Shown here piece after piece: positions 43,364 through 52,822 of a DNA stretch of 64,000 nucleotides (position 1 is its first letter; every line of letters begins with the position of its first letter). The position numbers and the translations under genes were made by a program. The notes under the pieces were generated by a model, which saw only the letters and a list, made by a program, of their open reading frames with translations, searched no databases and was not told where the DNA came from. This DNA comes from Anaerolineae bacterium (lineage in GTDB: Bacteria > Chloroflexota > Anaerolineae > Aggregatilineales > Phototrophicaceae), in contig JABWBO010000002.1 in the NCBI GenBank assembly GCA_013360465.1, positions 1 through 64,000 on the forward strand, in the 5' to 3' direction.

Positions 43364-44604
43364 GATGATGCGCTTTCAGCACGAAACTGCGATCTGAAAT
43401 ACTGTATTGCAGCGGAAAGCTGCTCGTCACGATCATCTAAATCGTCTACCGGAAGATCTGGTTCGAGTCCAACAGCATCGAGTACACTTCGCGATGGCGT
43501 GAACCACTCACCGGACGTTACGTGCAGGGAAGATTGGTCCGAAAGAGGGAAAATCTGTTGCACCGTCCCCTTCCCATAGGTGTGATGACCAATCAATAGC
43601 GCGCGACCATTGTCGCGCAGTGCCCCTGCTACAAGCTCGGCGCCACTGGCAGTGCCGCCATCAACCAGTATCATTAGAGGTGATTCGATCCATGCCCCAC
43701 CTGAAGATGCGGTGTACGAGGTTTCACCAGACGGTTCCAACTGAAAAACGATGACTCCCGAGTCTAGAAACTCATCCGCAACTTCAATTGATTCCTGAAG
43801 GAGTCCTCCGGCGTTTCCGCGAAGGTCAAGTACGACGGCGAAGACAAGAGAGGTTCGCAATTCACCAAGCGCTTCTCTGAGTTCTTCAGGGGTCCTGCTT
43901 GTGAAACGCAGTATCTTGACATAGCCAAGCCCCTGCCCCTCGGGAATAACATGCCAAATCACCGACGGCACGTTGATCACGTCATAGAGAATGAAGACCG
44001 TCTGCAAGTTCGTGTCGGGGTGTTCGACGGTTATCTCCACCCCATTTCCCGTCTTGACCTCCCCCCTCATCAGTTGATCAACGCTGTCAAGGGAAAGGCT
44101 TGTGTCAACTGTCTGCCCGTTGACCTCAACGAGTACGTCTCCATTGAGGATGCCCGCTTGGCTTGCGGGGCTATCAGAAAACGGGAACAACACGAACGCG
44201 CCCTCGGCGGTCCTTGATACCTGTACGCCGATACCACCGTAGGTTCCCGCCAGAACATCGGACTCACTTGCAGCGACGGGTGGCTCGATGAAGAAGGTAT
44301 ACCGGTCATTGAGCGTCGCTAACATTCCGCGGATGGCGCCATATTCACGCACAGACGGCACAGGTTGGTCTCGAAGATAATGGCGATCTAGAAGCGCCTG
44401 AACTTCACTCAGCAAGCGATAGGGGGCACTTTCCTGTAAACTCACCCCATGCGGCGTATCTGCCTCAAATATGTCTCGGACGAAGAAACCGGCAAAGAAC
44501 ACAAGCGCCAAGCCTAGTCCAATAATTACACCCAGGAGGATCGAGCGGGAGACTGATACGAATCGCTGTTGCATTGAGTACACATTCATAGTTATGATGA
44601 CCAT
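43360..44604 (-). CDS. Carboxyl-terminal processing protease, S41 family
   Basis: The 414-aa periplasm- or outside-facing serine protease trims C-termini. It has an N-terminal anchor (about residues 20-45) and a PDZ domain (about 118-195; GGIGVQV and DSPASQAGILNGDVLVEVNG). The S41 catalytic domain has the nucleophile in DGGTASGAEL and the general-base Lys in YGKGTVQQ, both in the expected arrangement. The start at 44604 may be replaced by ATG 44589 or 44574. It overlaps smpB by 4 nt and heads the operon with smpB, the unknown protein and the STAND regulator. Confidence 0.93.
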   Translation of the reverse strand: MVIITMNVYSMQQRFVSVSRSILLGVIIGLGLALVFFAGFFVRDIFEADTPHGVSLQESAPYRLLSEVQALLDRHYLRDQPVPSVREYGAIRGMLATLNDRYTFFIEPPVAASESDVLAGTYGGIGVQVSRTAEGAFVLFPFSDSPASQAGILNGDVLVEVNGQTVDTSLSLDSVDQLMRGEVKTGNGVEITVEHPDTNLQTVFILYDVINVPSVIWHVIPEGQGLGYVKILRFTSRTPEELREALGELRTSLVFAVVLDLRGNAGGLLQESIEVADEFLDSGVIVFQLEPSGETSYTASSGGAWIESPLMILVDGGTASGAELVAGALRDNGRALLIGHHTYGKGTVQQIFPLSDQSSLHVTSGEWFTPSRSVLDAVGLEPDLPVDDLDDRDEQLSAAIQYFRSQFRAESASS

Positions 44605-44676
44605 GTGAGCGCGACGTCATTGTATCATCTCGCAAGAAGATCGCTTAGGTGTGAGTGAGGACTCCGAACCTATCTC

Positions 44677-46314
44677 ATGACTCGCCAAACCAAGTCTGAT
44701 AGTGACAAGCCTCTGGTTCTCGTCGTTGATGATGAGATCAATACGACGGTAATGCTTCAGTATATTTTTGAGCGTGAAGGCTTCCGGGTAGAACGGGTCA
44801 CCGATGGTGTTCTTGCCATCGAAGCCGCCGAGGCACTGCATCCAGATCTCGTTTTGCTCGACATCCTACTTCCGCGCATGAATGGATTTGAGGTACTTGC
44901 GCGGCTGAAAGCCTCACCCATCACTGAACATATTCCCACCATCCTCATCACCGCGAATCTGCGCGAGCCTTCAGATGTTGCTCAGGGGCTTGATCTTGGC
45001 GCAGACGATTACCTGCAAAAACCTTTCGCCCCTCAAGAACTACTGGCGCGGGTCCAAAGCAAACTGCGCGCAAGACAGCTTGAGGAAAAATTGAGGCGTC
45101 GAAGCCGAGAACTGGAGTTCCTCCTCGCGGCATCTGAAAGATTGGGACGCCATCTACAGCGGGAGGAAGTTCTCAACGCAGCGATTGAGCTTGCACGCGA
45201 ACTAGTGACTGGAGATTTCTTTCTTGTTCAGCTAGTTGACGACAACGGCAACATGCTTGGAAGCGTCTCTTGGGCTTCCACTGATGAAAATTCGATACCT
45301 GAATACGTTGTGGATATCCAGCAGTGGCTCAAGTGTGAGCAGCAGTCTTCAGTCTGGATGGCTGACCCTCAGTACCCACCACGCAGTGTCCGCTATTACA
45401 ATGGCATGTGTGGCGTGATCCAAAGCAATAACCAGATAATAGGTGTTTTGGCTGTAGCAAGCCGAAGATCAGAATACACTAAAGACCAGTCCCGTCTGCT
45501 CGTAGGACTGGGGCGACATGTGGCGATGGCATTGCGCAATGCAGAGTACTACCAGCTTCAGAAACTCTACACACAAGAGCTAGAGTCAACAGTTCTGGCG
45601 AGGACTACGGAACTGGTGGAAGCGCAGCGATTGCTGACGCGAAACGAGAAGCTCGCAGCGATTGGACATCTTGCAGCGAGTATTGCTCACGAAATCAACA
45701 ACCCTCTCATGCCGATCGGGCTTCTTCTAGAGCAGTTTGAGGAGGGGCTTCGTTCGACTGAGCATCCGATAGACCTTGATGATCTGCAAGTCGTCCGTGA
45801 AAACGTCTTGCGTATTCAACGAATTGTCCGCAGCTTGTTAGATTTCGCCCGCCAAGATATCGAATTGCGTATTCTCGATGTGGGACAGCTTCTCGAATCA
45901 GTACAGAAGCTCAATCAGCACAGTTTCGAGATGGAGCGCAAGAAACTCAGCAGCAGCGTTGAAAAGAACCTGCAGGTCTACGGAAGCAAAGACCAACTTG
46001 AAGCAGTCTTCATGAATCTTGCACTGAATGCCCAGGCGGCGCTTGGGCTGGGGGGAAGACTTAACATCCAGGCGCGCGCTCAAGGAGACAAGATCGTCAT
46101 CTTGTTCGAGGACAACGGACACGGAATACCACAGGAAAATATCGACCGCATTTTCGACCCATTCTTTTCGACTAAACAGAATGGATCTGGTCTTGGACTA
46201 TTCGTATGCTACGGAGTGATAGAGGGGCATCATGGGACAATAGGCGTTGAAAGTGAAGTAGGCAAAGGCACCCGCTTTACCATTTGCCTACCTCGTCCAG
46301 GGGCTTCTGGTTAG
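44677..46314 (+). CDS. Hybrid sensor: receiver-GAF-histidine kinase
   Basis: The 545-aa cytosolic protein starts with a receiver domain (Asp62 as phosphoacceptor in LLDILLPRMNG). A coiled segment (about 128-150) and a GAF-like sensor domain (about 155-290) follow. The HisKA has phosphoacceptor His338 (ASIAHEINNP), and the HATPase_c has DNGHGIP and GSGLGLFV. There is no membrane segment, so the signal comes from another kinase through the N-terminal receiver and from a GAF ligand. It has no adjacent response regulator and is divergent from the S41 protease gene. Its 3' end is 10 bp from the convergent TPR gene. Confidence 0.92.
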   Translation: MTRQTKSDSDKPLVLVVDDEINTTVMLQYIFEREGFRVERVTDGVLAIEAAEALHPDLVLLDILLPRMNGFEVLARLKASPITEHIPTILITANLREPSDVAQGLDLGADDYLQKPFAPQELLARVQSKLRARQLEEKLRRRSRELEFLLAASERLGRHLQREEVLNAAIELARELVTGDFFLVQLVDDNGNMLGSVSWASTDENSIPEYVVDIQQWLKCEQQSSVWMADPQYPPRSVRYYNGMCGVIQSNNQIIGVLAVASRRSEYTKDQSRLLVGLGRHVAMALRNAEYYQLQKLYTQELESTVLARTTELVEAQRLLTRNEKLAAIGHLAASIAHEINNPLMPIGLLLEQFEEGLRSTEHPIDLDDLQVVRENVLRIQRIVRSLLDFARQDIELRILDVGQLLESVQKLNQHSFEMERKKLSSSVEKNLQVYGSKDQLEAVFMNLALNAQAALGLGGRLNIQARAQGDKIVILFEDNGHGIPQENIDRIFDPFFSTKQNGSGLGLFVCYGVIEGHHGTIGVESEVGKGTRFTICLPRPGASG

Positions 46315-46324
46315 CCAAGTTGTC

Positions 46325-47416
46325 CTAGCGAATCGCAGTCCATTGCGCAGCGTACTCCTCTGACGTAAGTCCACCAGACGCATAGGCTATGGCAGTATCT
46401 CGAAGAGTTGACACGGTCACAAGAGAGGTGCCATCCTCACAGTTGACGAGTCTCGTTCCCACCGCGGTCGCCGTATCGGGAGCAGCATCGGCAACCCCGG
46501 CAAGCGCCTGCATTACGGCGGGGAGCAGCGTGCGAGCTTCGCGTCCAGGGGAAGAACACACATTCGCAACCATAACTATTCCCGTCCCAAGCTCCTCCAG
46601 GCTAATCGCATTTGGAGCGAGACGGAAGTCCGCCAAGGCATCGCGAACCTCGGCAGCAACGGTTCCGGAGTTCTGTGTGTCGAGTACATCTGGGGTCACT
46701 TCGTTCGTAGCATCTGCAGGCGGTGTCGAAATCGACTCCTCAGTCGTCTCAGTAGTTGCCTCGGCTATCGTCAATGTCTCGGGGATTGACGTATCCTGAG
46801 CAACAATTGAAGGTGGAGTTTCTGTTGTATTGTCCACGACTGATGTAGCCTCAACGGTCAATGTCGGCACTGAATCAGCAGGAGACGGATTCAAGAGCAG
46901 GAAGACGAGGACAAGAGACGCTGCAACCACACCTAAGATCACCAGTGTTCCACCCATGGATCGACGAGGTGCAGCGCGCTGGGACGACTCAGCGATCGGG
47001 CGACTTACATCGTACTGCGGAACGGCGGGTGTGCTTCGCTGAATTGGTTCTGGCAAACGTGATGGGGTTTCAGGCATGCTGAGCGGAACCGGCGGCAGAG
47101 ATTCGCCATCCAGCGAAGCGGAATCGTCCCCCAGTGTAAGTGCTTCGCGTTCTTGACCTTCGGAGGGAAACTCTATATTCATCAGGTCTTGAATTTCGGC
47201 TGCGCCGGGGTAGTCTGGCGCAATACGCAAAACTTCCCCGAGTGCGCGCCGTGCCTCAGCAGGATCACTCACTGCATGAAGATATATCCACCAGGCATCC
47301 GCGTTATCCGGGGCAGCCTCAAGGACCGGTTTCAGAATTTCAACAGCATCCTCGACTCGCCCACCCTCAACGTGCTCGAAGGCTTTACTGAGTTTCGACT
47401 GAATATCGTCACTCAT
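46325..47416 (-). CDS. TPR membrane protein with outward Thr/Ser-rich linker
   Basis: The 363-aa protein has N-terminal TPR-like helices (about residues 1-80; HVEGGRVEDAVEILKPVLEAAP). A Pro/Ser-rich linker leads to one membrane helix (about 155-175), then a Thr/Glu-rich low-complexity stretch and a C-terminal domain of about 110 residues with two Cys (VCSSPG and VNCEDG) that may pair outside. The domain is not recognised. The start ATG at 47416 is followed by MSDDIQSKL. It converges with the hybrid kinase gene. Function is unknown. Confidence 0.75.
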   Translation of the reverse strand: MSDDIQSKLSKAFEHVEGGRVEDAVEILKPVLEAAPDNADAWWIYLHAVSDPAEARRALGEVLRIAPDYPGAAEIQDLMNIEFPSEGQEREALTLGDDSASLDGESLPPVPLSMPETPSRLPEPIQRSTPAVPQYDVSRPIAESSQRAAPRRSMGGTLVILGVVAASLVLVFLLLNPSPADSVPTLTVEATSVVDNTTETPPSIVAQDTSIPETLTIAEATTETTEESISTPPADATNEVTPDVLDTQNSGTVAAEVRDALADFRLAPNAISLEELGTGIVMVANVCSSPGREARTLLPAVMQALAGVADAAPDTATAVGTRLVNCEDGTSLVTVSTLRDTAIAYASGGLTSEEYAAQWTAIR

Positions 47417-47504
47417 GCGTGCATTTCCCCTTCAGAATGCGCGAGAATTACGTGGAGTGTACAACAAGGCAAACGCCCTTGCAACAAATATGTATGTAGA
47501 AAAA

Positions 47505-47536
47505 GTAGAGCCGCTGTGGCACCACAGCGGCTCTAC
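47505..47536 (-). terminator. Strong intrinsic terminator of tRNA-Leu
   Basis: A perfect 15-bp stem (47505-47519 with 47522-47536) is followed on the minus strand by five T. It lies 11 bp beyond the 3' end of tRNA-Leu and ahead of the TPR membrane protein gene. Confidence 0.9.
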
Positions 47537-47547
47537 AGTGATATCGA

Positions 47548-47629
47548 TGCCTCGGAAAGGATTTGAACCTTCACGCCTTGCGGCACACACCCCTCAAGCG
47601 TGCGCGTCTGCCAGTTCCGCCACCGAGGC
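47548..47629 (-). tRNA. tRNA-Leu (anticodon GAG)
   Basis: A class II tRNA of 82 nt with the long variable arm expected for leucine. The acceptor GCCTCGG pairs with CCGAGGC, and the T-loop is TTCAAAT. Anticodon stem CACGC/GTGTG encloses loop TTGAGGG, giving anticodon GAG for codon CTC. CCA is not encoded. It has its own promoter and terminator. Confidence 0.95.
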
Positions 47630-47642
47630 AATACAGTGGACG

Positions 47643-47670
47643 ATTATACGCTCATCGGCGCGCATGTCAA
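47643..47670 (-). promoter_or_regulatory. Consensus promoter of tRNA-Leu
   Basis: On the minus strand a perfect TTGACA (47665-47670) and a perfect TATAAT (47643-47648) are separated by 16 bp, 14 bp before the tRNA 5' end. Confidence 0.85.
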
Positions 47671-47741
47671 TCCTATGTCGCTCATCAGACATGGTATCAT
47701 GGTGGACGACAGGCATAATCCCGACGAATCACGGAAGACAG

Positions 47742-48734
47742 ATGAAACTTCGAATTGTAGTTGACGCGATGGGCAGTGATCACTGCCCCTCCCCAGATGT
47801 TGCCGGTGCAGTACTCGCCGCCAGGGAGTACGGTGACACTATTCTGCTGGTTGGCGAAGAATCCCAGGTACGCCCCGAAATTGATAAACACGATATCCGA
47901 GGCTTATCCCTCGAGATTGTCCACGCCCGCGATGTCATAAAGATGATGGACAAACCAAGCCAGGTGGGTAAAGAGAAACCGGAATCTTCGATGTACATCG
48001 GCATGAGGCTTGTGCAGGACGGTCTGGCAGATGCCTTTGTTACTGCCGGAAACACAGGCGCAGCGCTAAGCATTGCTACCCTTTACGCGCTCCGCCGCAT
48101 TCCAGGGGTGAGACGTCCAGCCCTAACTGGCATCATTCGAACAGGCGACGTAGCGCTGACTTTGCTGGACGTTGGCGCAAATGCGGACTCAAAGCCAGAC
48201 TGGATCGCTCAGTTTGCCCTGATGGGTGAAATTTACGCGCGGCTTTCCCTCAAAATACAGCGTCCTCGGGTCGGACTTCTGTCCAATGGAGAAGAAGAAG
48301 GCAAAGGTAACGAGTTGGTGCGGACAGCGGCTGAACTCGTGCGGGCACTTCCAATCAACTTCGTTGGAAATGTTGAACCGAAGGATCTGTTAAGTGGCGG
48401 GGCGGATGTCGTTGTCACCGATGGTTTCGTGGGCAACATCACCCTGAAAACTCTTGAAGCGGCGACTCGGACAATGGGAGACCTGATTCGTGCAGAGATC
48501 ACCCGTTCCCCCTTAACTGCTCTCGGGGGGATTCTGGCACGTCCCGCATTTCGCCGTGTCTATAAACAGGTTGATCCATTCGAGATTGGCGGCGCGCCTC
48601 TTTTGGGAATCAACGGTGTTGTAATTATCGGTCATGGCAGGTCAAACCAGATTGCCATCAAGAACGCCGTTGGGCAAGCGCGAAAAGCAGTCCTCGGTAA
48701 GGTCGTCGATGCCATCGCATCTGGTTTGCGTTAA
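47742..48734 (+). CDS. plsX: Phosphate acyltransferase PlsX
   Basis: The 330-aa enzyme converts acyl-ACP and phosphate to acyl phosphate for phospholipid synthesis. It begins IVVDAMGSDHCPSPDVAGA, a family hallmark, and contains TAGNTGAALS, LLDVGANAD, LLSNGEEEGKGN, TDGFVGNITLKT and the closing GRSNQIAIKNAV. The ATG at 47742 has GGAAG five bases upstream; the frame is open far upstream but through the tRNA-Leu gene, so the long form is not real. fabF follows 53 bp downstream, linking phospholipid and fatty-acid synthesis. Confidence 0.97.
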   Translation: MKLRIVVDAMGSDHCPSPDVAGAVLAAREYGDTILLVGEESQVRPEIDKHDIRGLSLEIVHARDVIKMMDKPSQVGKEKPESSMYIGMRLVQDGLADAFVTAGNTGAALSIATLYALRRIPGVRRPALTGIIRTGDVALTLLDVGANADSKPDWIAQFALMGEIYARLSLKIQRPRVGLLSNGEEEGKGNELVRTAAELVRALPINFVGNVEPKDLLSGGADVVVTDGFVGNITLKTLEAATRTMGDLIRAEITRSPLTALGGILARPAFRRVYKQVDPFEIGGAPLLGINGVVIIGHGRSNQIAIKNAVGQARKAVLGKVVDAIASGLR

Positions 48735-48754
48735 GTAACTCATTGAGAGGAGGA

Positions 48755-48776
48755 GACGGCACAGTCTAGTGCCGTC
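48755..48776 (+). promoter_or_regulatory. Hairpin between plsX and fabF
   Basis: A perfect 8-bp stem (48755-48762 with 48769-48776) with a 6-nt loop ends 11 bases before the fabF ATG. No T-run follows. It would sit beside the fabF ribosome binding site and could affect translation or stabilise a processed end. Confidence 0.4.
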
Positions 48777-48787
48777 GGAACTAGACG

Positions 48788-50050
48788 ATGGATCTACTTC
48801 GTAATGGTCGTCATCGTGTCGTTATCACCGGTATGGGTGCGGTGACGGCTTTGGGTGACGTGAAATCGTTATGGCAAGGGCTTAAAGCCGGCAAGTCAGG
48901 AATCCGCAGGATTGAGACGATCAATATAGAGCATGTCCCGGTCAAGATCGGCGGTGAAGTGCGAGGCTTTGACCCTACAGTATATATCGAGCCAAAAGAA
49001 GCCCGTCGCATGGGCAGGGCATCGCATTTCGCGGTAGCGGCAGCCGCTATGGCAACCGAGGACGCAAATTTCACGAAAGGCGACATTGAGCGCGAGGGAG
49101 AGCGCGTGGGTGTCGTGATTGGCACAACTTTGGGTGCCCACGAAATGGCGGAGCAGAATACGTTCAAGTACAAGACGTCAGGTTTTCGCAAGCCTAACCC
49201 TCTCACGCTGATCAATTCCCTCCCGAATATGCCCGGACACTATGTGAGCCGGTTCTTCCGTGCATTGGGACCTCTTCTCGCGCCATCCACGGCATGTGCA
49301 TCGGGGACACAGTCCGTCGGCGAGGCGAGCTACATCATTCGCGAAGGGCGCGCCGATGTCGTCATCACTGGCGGTGTAGAAGCGGTGCTTCAGGACTATG
49401 CTATCGCGGGATTCGAAGCCATGGATGCGCTGGCGACCGGCTACAATGATGATCCCGGACGAGCAAGTCGCCCTTTCGACAAGAATCGATCTGGTTTCGT
49501 GTTCAGCGAAGGATGCGCAGTGTTTGTGATCGAAAGTCTATCCCATGCCCTCAAGCGCGGAGCGCGCATCTACGCTGAGGTACTCGGACACGCGTCGTCG
49601 TCTGATGCATACCACATTGCCGCCCTTGAACCGTCTGGCGCCGGCGCGCTGCGTTCTATGAAATGGGCGCTTGAAGACTCCTACGTCAATACTGATGAGA
49701 TTCAGTACATCAACGCTCATGGGACGTCAACCCAGGCGAACGATGCTATGGAAACACTGGCAATCAAACGGTTGTTCGGCGAGCAGGCCTATAACATCCC
49801 CATCAGCTCGACGAAGAGCATGATTGGTCATGCTCTCGGGGCATCTGGTGCAATCGAGATTGTCGCCTGTGTCATGAGTCTGGTGGATGGGTTTTTGCAT
49901 CCCACAATCAACTACGAAACACCAGATCCGGAGTGCGATCTCGATTATGTTCCTAATGTAGGACGTGAGGTCAAGAACCTCAGGCGAATCATGTCCAACT
50001 CGTTTGGCTTGGGTGGACAGAACGCGACGATAATCCTGGGCGCAATCTAG
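48788..50050 (+). CDS. fabF: Beta-ketoacyl-ACP synthase II (FabF)
   Basis: The 420-aa condensing enzyme extends fatty acyl-ACP with malonyl-ACP. The active-site Cys170 lies in STACASGTQ, and the two catalytic histidines are in INAHGTSTQ and IGHALGASGA. The GVVIGTTLG and FGLGGQNA segments are typical. Length fits FabF rather than FabH. It follows plsX in the same direction, and no acyl-carrier-protein gene lies beside it. A long inverted repeat after the stop separates it from the TPR gene. Confidence 0.95.
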   Translation: MDLLRNGRHRVVITGMGAVTALGDVKSLWQGLKAGKSGIRRIETINIEHVPVKIGGEVRGFDPTVYIEPKEARRMGRASHFAVAAAAMATEDANFTKGDIEREGERVGVVIGTTLGAHEMAEQNTFKYKTSGFRKPNPLTLINSLPNMPGHYVSRFFRALGPLLAPSTACASGTQSVGEASYIIREGRADVVITGGVEAVLQDYAIAGFEAMDALATGYNDDPGRASRPFDKNRSGFVFSEGCAVFVIESLSHALKRGARIYAEVLGHASSSDAYHIAALEPSGAGALRSMKWALEDSYVNTDEIQYINAHGTSTQANDAMETLAIKRLFGEQAYNIPISSTKSMIGHALGASGAIEIVACVMSLVDGFLHPTINYETPDPECDLDYVPNVGREVKNLRRIMSNSFGLGGQNATIILGAI

Positions 50051-50086
50051 GTCACTTCTCGCGCAGGACAATCCTATTTCGGCACG

Positions 50087-50138
50087 CGAAGGACGCGCGG
50101 TTGTTTCTCGATTGAAGAGAAGCAGCGCGCGTCCTTCG
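50087..50138 (+). terminator. Long inverted repeat after fabF
   Basis: A 13-bp perfect GC-rich stem (50087-50099 with 50126-50138) encloses a 26-nt loop that can itself pair (TTCTC with GAGAA). No T-run follows directly. A TATAAT at 50143-50148 just downstream may be the -10 box of the TPR gene, with no good -35. Confidence 0.55.
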
Positions 50139-50173
50139 GCGCTATAATCCTATTGTAATCCATCGGTTGATCA

Positions 50174-51424
50174 GTGTCGGCAGGCGCGGTGAATACAATA
50201 GAGCTTCTCTTCTCTAGGCGAGATTATAAAGGCGCAGAGGTGCAGATTGCCCGCGCGCTTCGTTCTAACCTGAACACCGATGAGCGCGTACACCTTCTTT
50301 TGATGCGAGCCCGCGTTCGCCTCAAGACCGGGCGTATCGATGAGGCGCTGCTAGATCTTGGCAAAGTACAAAGCCTGAACAGCAAGTGTTTCGAACAACC
50401 TCAGGTGCTTGAACTCCTTGCAGACTGCCACCTTGCTCGATTTGAGCTAGCGACAGTTGGTTTTGCCGACCGTTCCGATACTGACAAGGCTCGGCATCTC
50501 TACGGGCGCATCCTTGCCGATCATCCGAACTACAACAATATCGGATGGATTCAGTATCAACTGGGACGCGTTCTTCTCACGGAATATCGCAGCGAAGAAG
50601 CGACAAACTGCTTTCATGCGGCACTCCTTGAGGCGAGTGATGTAGCCGCCCTAACCGCCTACTGCTACGAACGACTCGGCTTCATCGATTTCTATGAACT
50701 CAGACAAATCGATCGGGCATTACAGTTCTTTGCCAAAGCGGTTGACACCTACCCTGTATCAGAGGACCCATACTGGCTAGTGCAGGTGCATGTATTGCGG
50801 AGTCGCGCCCTCAGGGAAGCAAGACGCATCGACGAGGCAGTGTCTGCTGCGCGTACAGCTGTTGAAATCGCCTTGACTATCGAGTCCCGGCGCGGGTTGG
50901 CTGATGCCCTGCTTAGCATTTCGGAGACTCTTTCACCGCTGGTAGATCATGAACGGGAGACAATTCATTTCCTGCTGCAGTTCGTGCAGATCAGCAGAAA
51001 GCCACCCGGCATCGATGTGACATGGGCACGGGTGCATGAAATGTTGGGCGACGCCTACTACCGAACTGGTCAGCATGCGAGTGCCTTGGCGGCATACGAA
51101 GCCGCGCTAAACTACAATCCATACTCTCCGTGGAAAATGTCGTTGTACTATCGGCTCGCCAAAAGCGCCTATCAGGTTGGCGAGTTCAGGCGCGCGCTCC
51201 AGGCATTAGAACGTCTCGTACGTGACGCCGAATCAGAGGATGAGGCGATTCGCGACCACCGTATTTTTTTCTTGATGGGAAACAGCTTGTATGCACTTAG
51301 CCGCTTTGAGGAGGCCGTCTCCTCCTACGAAAAAGCACTTACGTTAGCCGATGAAGACAATCCGGACACTCAACAAATGCGGCACTATTTACGAATCGCT
51401 ACGGGTTTCTCCCGTCATGTATAA
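50174..51424 (+). CDS. TPR-repeat protein
   Basis: The 416-aa soluble protein consists of tetratricopeptide helices from end to end. Clear units include ALRSNLNTDERVHLLLMRA, NIGWIQYQLGRVLL and the C-terminal FLMGNSLYALSRFEEAVSSYEKAL. No enzyme domain or signal peptide is seen. The start GTG at 50174 has no clear ribosome binding site; a second GTG at 50189 is an alternative. It lies 33 bp before trmFO in the same direction. TPR proteins mediate assembly of other proteins, and its partner is unknown. Confidence 0.8.
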   Translation: MSAGAVNTIELLFSRRDYKGAEVQIARALRSNLNTDERVHLLLMRARVRLKTGRIDEALLDLGKVQSLNSKCFEQPQVLELLADCHLARFELATVGFADRSDTDKARHLYGRILADHPNYNNIGWIQYQLGRVLLTEYRSEEATNCFHAALLEASDVAALTAYCYERLGFIDFYELRQIDRALQFFAKAVDTYPVSEDPYWLVQVHVLRSRALREARRIDEAVSAARTAVEIALTIESRRGLADALLSISETLSPLVDHERETIHFLLQFVQISRKPPGIDVTWARVHEMLGDAYYRTGQHASALAAYEAALNYNPYSPWKMSLYYRLAKSAYQVGEFRRALQALERLVRDAESEDEAIRDHRIFFLMGNSLYALSRFEEAVSSYEKALTLADEDNPDTQQMRHYLRIATGFSRHV

Positions 51425-51457
51425 TGTGTCGCTGGCTAGAGGTTATTCGAGGCTGAT

Positions 51458-52822
51458 ATGAGTCTCTCTGTCACTGTAGTGGGCGGCGGGCTAGCAGGGA
51501 GTGAAGCAGCGTGGCAGCTCGCTCAGCGTGGCTATACTGTGAAGTTGTACGAAATGCGTCCCCACTCCCAGACTGGAGCGCATACTTCTGGACGCCTTGC
51601 CGAGCTAGTATGCTCAAACTCGTTCGGTTCGCAGCTTTCAGACCGCGCTACGGGGCTTCTCAAAATCGAGTTGCATATGTTGAGATGCCATCTCATCGAG
51701 TGCGCCGAGCGTTCTTCGGTACCCGCCGGCGGCGCACTGGCAGTCGACCGGGATGTTTTTTCAACACTGGTCACGCAGACCGTGACGCAACACCCCCTTA
51801 TCACGCTCATCCGTGAAGAAGTCAGAGCTATTCCCGACGGACCAGTCATTATTGCCTCAGGACCATTGACTTCTGAAGCGTTAACAAAGGCAATTGGTAC
51901 TCAGACCGGTTCAGAACACCTCTATTTCTACGATGCGCTCGCCCCAATTGTCACCGCTGAAAGTATTAATTTGGACATTGCTTTTCGTGCCAGTCGCTAC
52001 GGCCGAGGAGAAAACAGTCAAGGCGACTATATCAATTGCCCTATGAGTCGCGAAGAATATGAGCGATTTGTTGATGCCATTCTAAACGCAGAGAAGATCG
52101 AACTGCGCGCTTTTGAGGCAGAAGATGAGCAGTTCTTCGAGGGCTGCTTACCCATTGAGCAGATTGCCTCACGCGGGCGCGATTCCCTGGCTTTTGGTCC
52201 TATGCGTCCCGTCGGACTTATCGATCCGAGAACCGGACAGCGTCCCTACGCGATTGTTCAGCTTCGTCAGGACAATCTTGCCGGAACGCTCTATAACCTG
52301 GTCGGTTTTCAGACGAACATCCGCTGGGGGGATCAACAGCGAATCCTGCGCATGGTTCCTGGTCTCGAAAACGCCGAGTTTGTCCGTCTAGGGCAGATGC
52401 ATCGAAATACGTTCATCAATTCCCCCACCCTGCTCGAACCCTGGCTGGCGCTGAAGGGGCATCCCTCTCTGTTTTTCGCCGGACAGATCGCTGGCGTCGA
52501 AGGATACATGGGGAATGTCGCAACCGGGTTGGTAGCAGCATTGAATCTGGCAAGGCATCTGGAAGAGCGCCCGCCCTGGGTGCTTCCGCCTACCACGATG
52601 CTCGGCGCGCTTTGCAACTATGTTGCGTTCAGCGAACCTCGGTATTTTCAGCCAATGAAGGCGAATTTTGGAATACTGCCTCCACTTACCATTGCTGTGA
52701 AAGACAAGAGGTTGCGCTACCAGGCTTACGTCGAGCGAGCGCTGAAGGATTTGCGCAGCGCCCTAAGCGAGTTCGAAGTGGAAGACCGCTTGTTTAGCCA
52801 ATCTTCGGAGACCTTCCAATGA
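51458..52822 (+). CDS. trmFO: TrmFO, folate/FAD-dependent tRNA U54 methyltransferase
   Basis: The 454-aa flavoprotein makes m5U54 in the T-loop of tRNAs using methylene-tetrahydrofolate. It shows the FAD motif [13 protein letters not shown] at residue 7, [13 protein letters not shown], the LVCSNSFGS motif with its Cys, and the later [21 protein letters not shown] lies seven bases before the ATG at 51458. It overlaps the M28-type gene by 4 nt. The paralogous GidA lacks the EMRP and CSNSFGS features. Confidence 0.97.
   Translation: MSLSVTVVGGGLAGSEAAWQLAQRGYTVKLYEMRPHSQTGAHTSGRLAELVCSNSFGSQLSDRATGLLKIELHMLRCHLIECAERSSVPAGGALAVDRDVFSTLVTQTVTQHPLITLIREEVRAIPDGPVIIASGPLTSEALTKAIGTQTGSEHLYFYDALAPIVTAESINLDIAFRASRYGRGENSQGDYINCPMSREEYERFVDAILNAEKIELRAFEAEDEQFFEGCLPIEQIASRGRDSLAFGPMRPVGLIDPRTGQRPYAIVQLRQDNLAGTLYNLVGFQTNIRWGDQQRILRMVPGLENAEFVRLGQMHRNTFINSPTLLEPWLALKGHPSLFFAGQIAGVEGYMGNVATGLVAALNLARHLEERPPWVLPPTTMLGALCNYVAFSEPRYFQPMKANFGILPPLTIAVKDKRLRYQAYVERALKDLRSALSEFEVEDRLFSQSSETFQ

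Noticed and set aside
47415-47741. N-terminal extension of plsX by 109 codons
   Set aside because: The extension passes through tRNA-Leu, its terminator and its promoter. The ATG at 47742 has a ribosome binding site and begins the conserved PlsX sequence.
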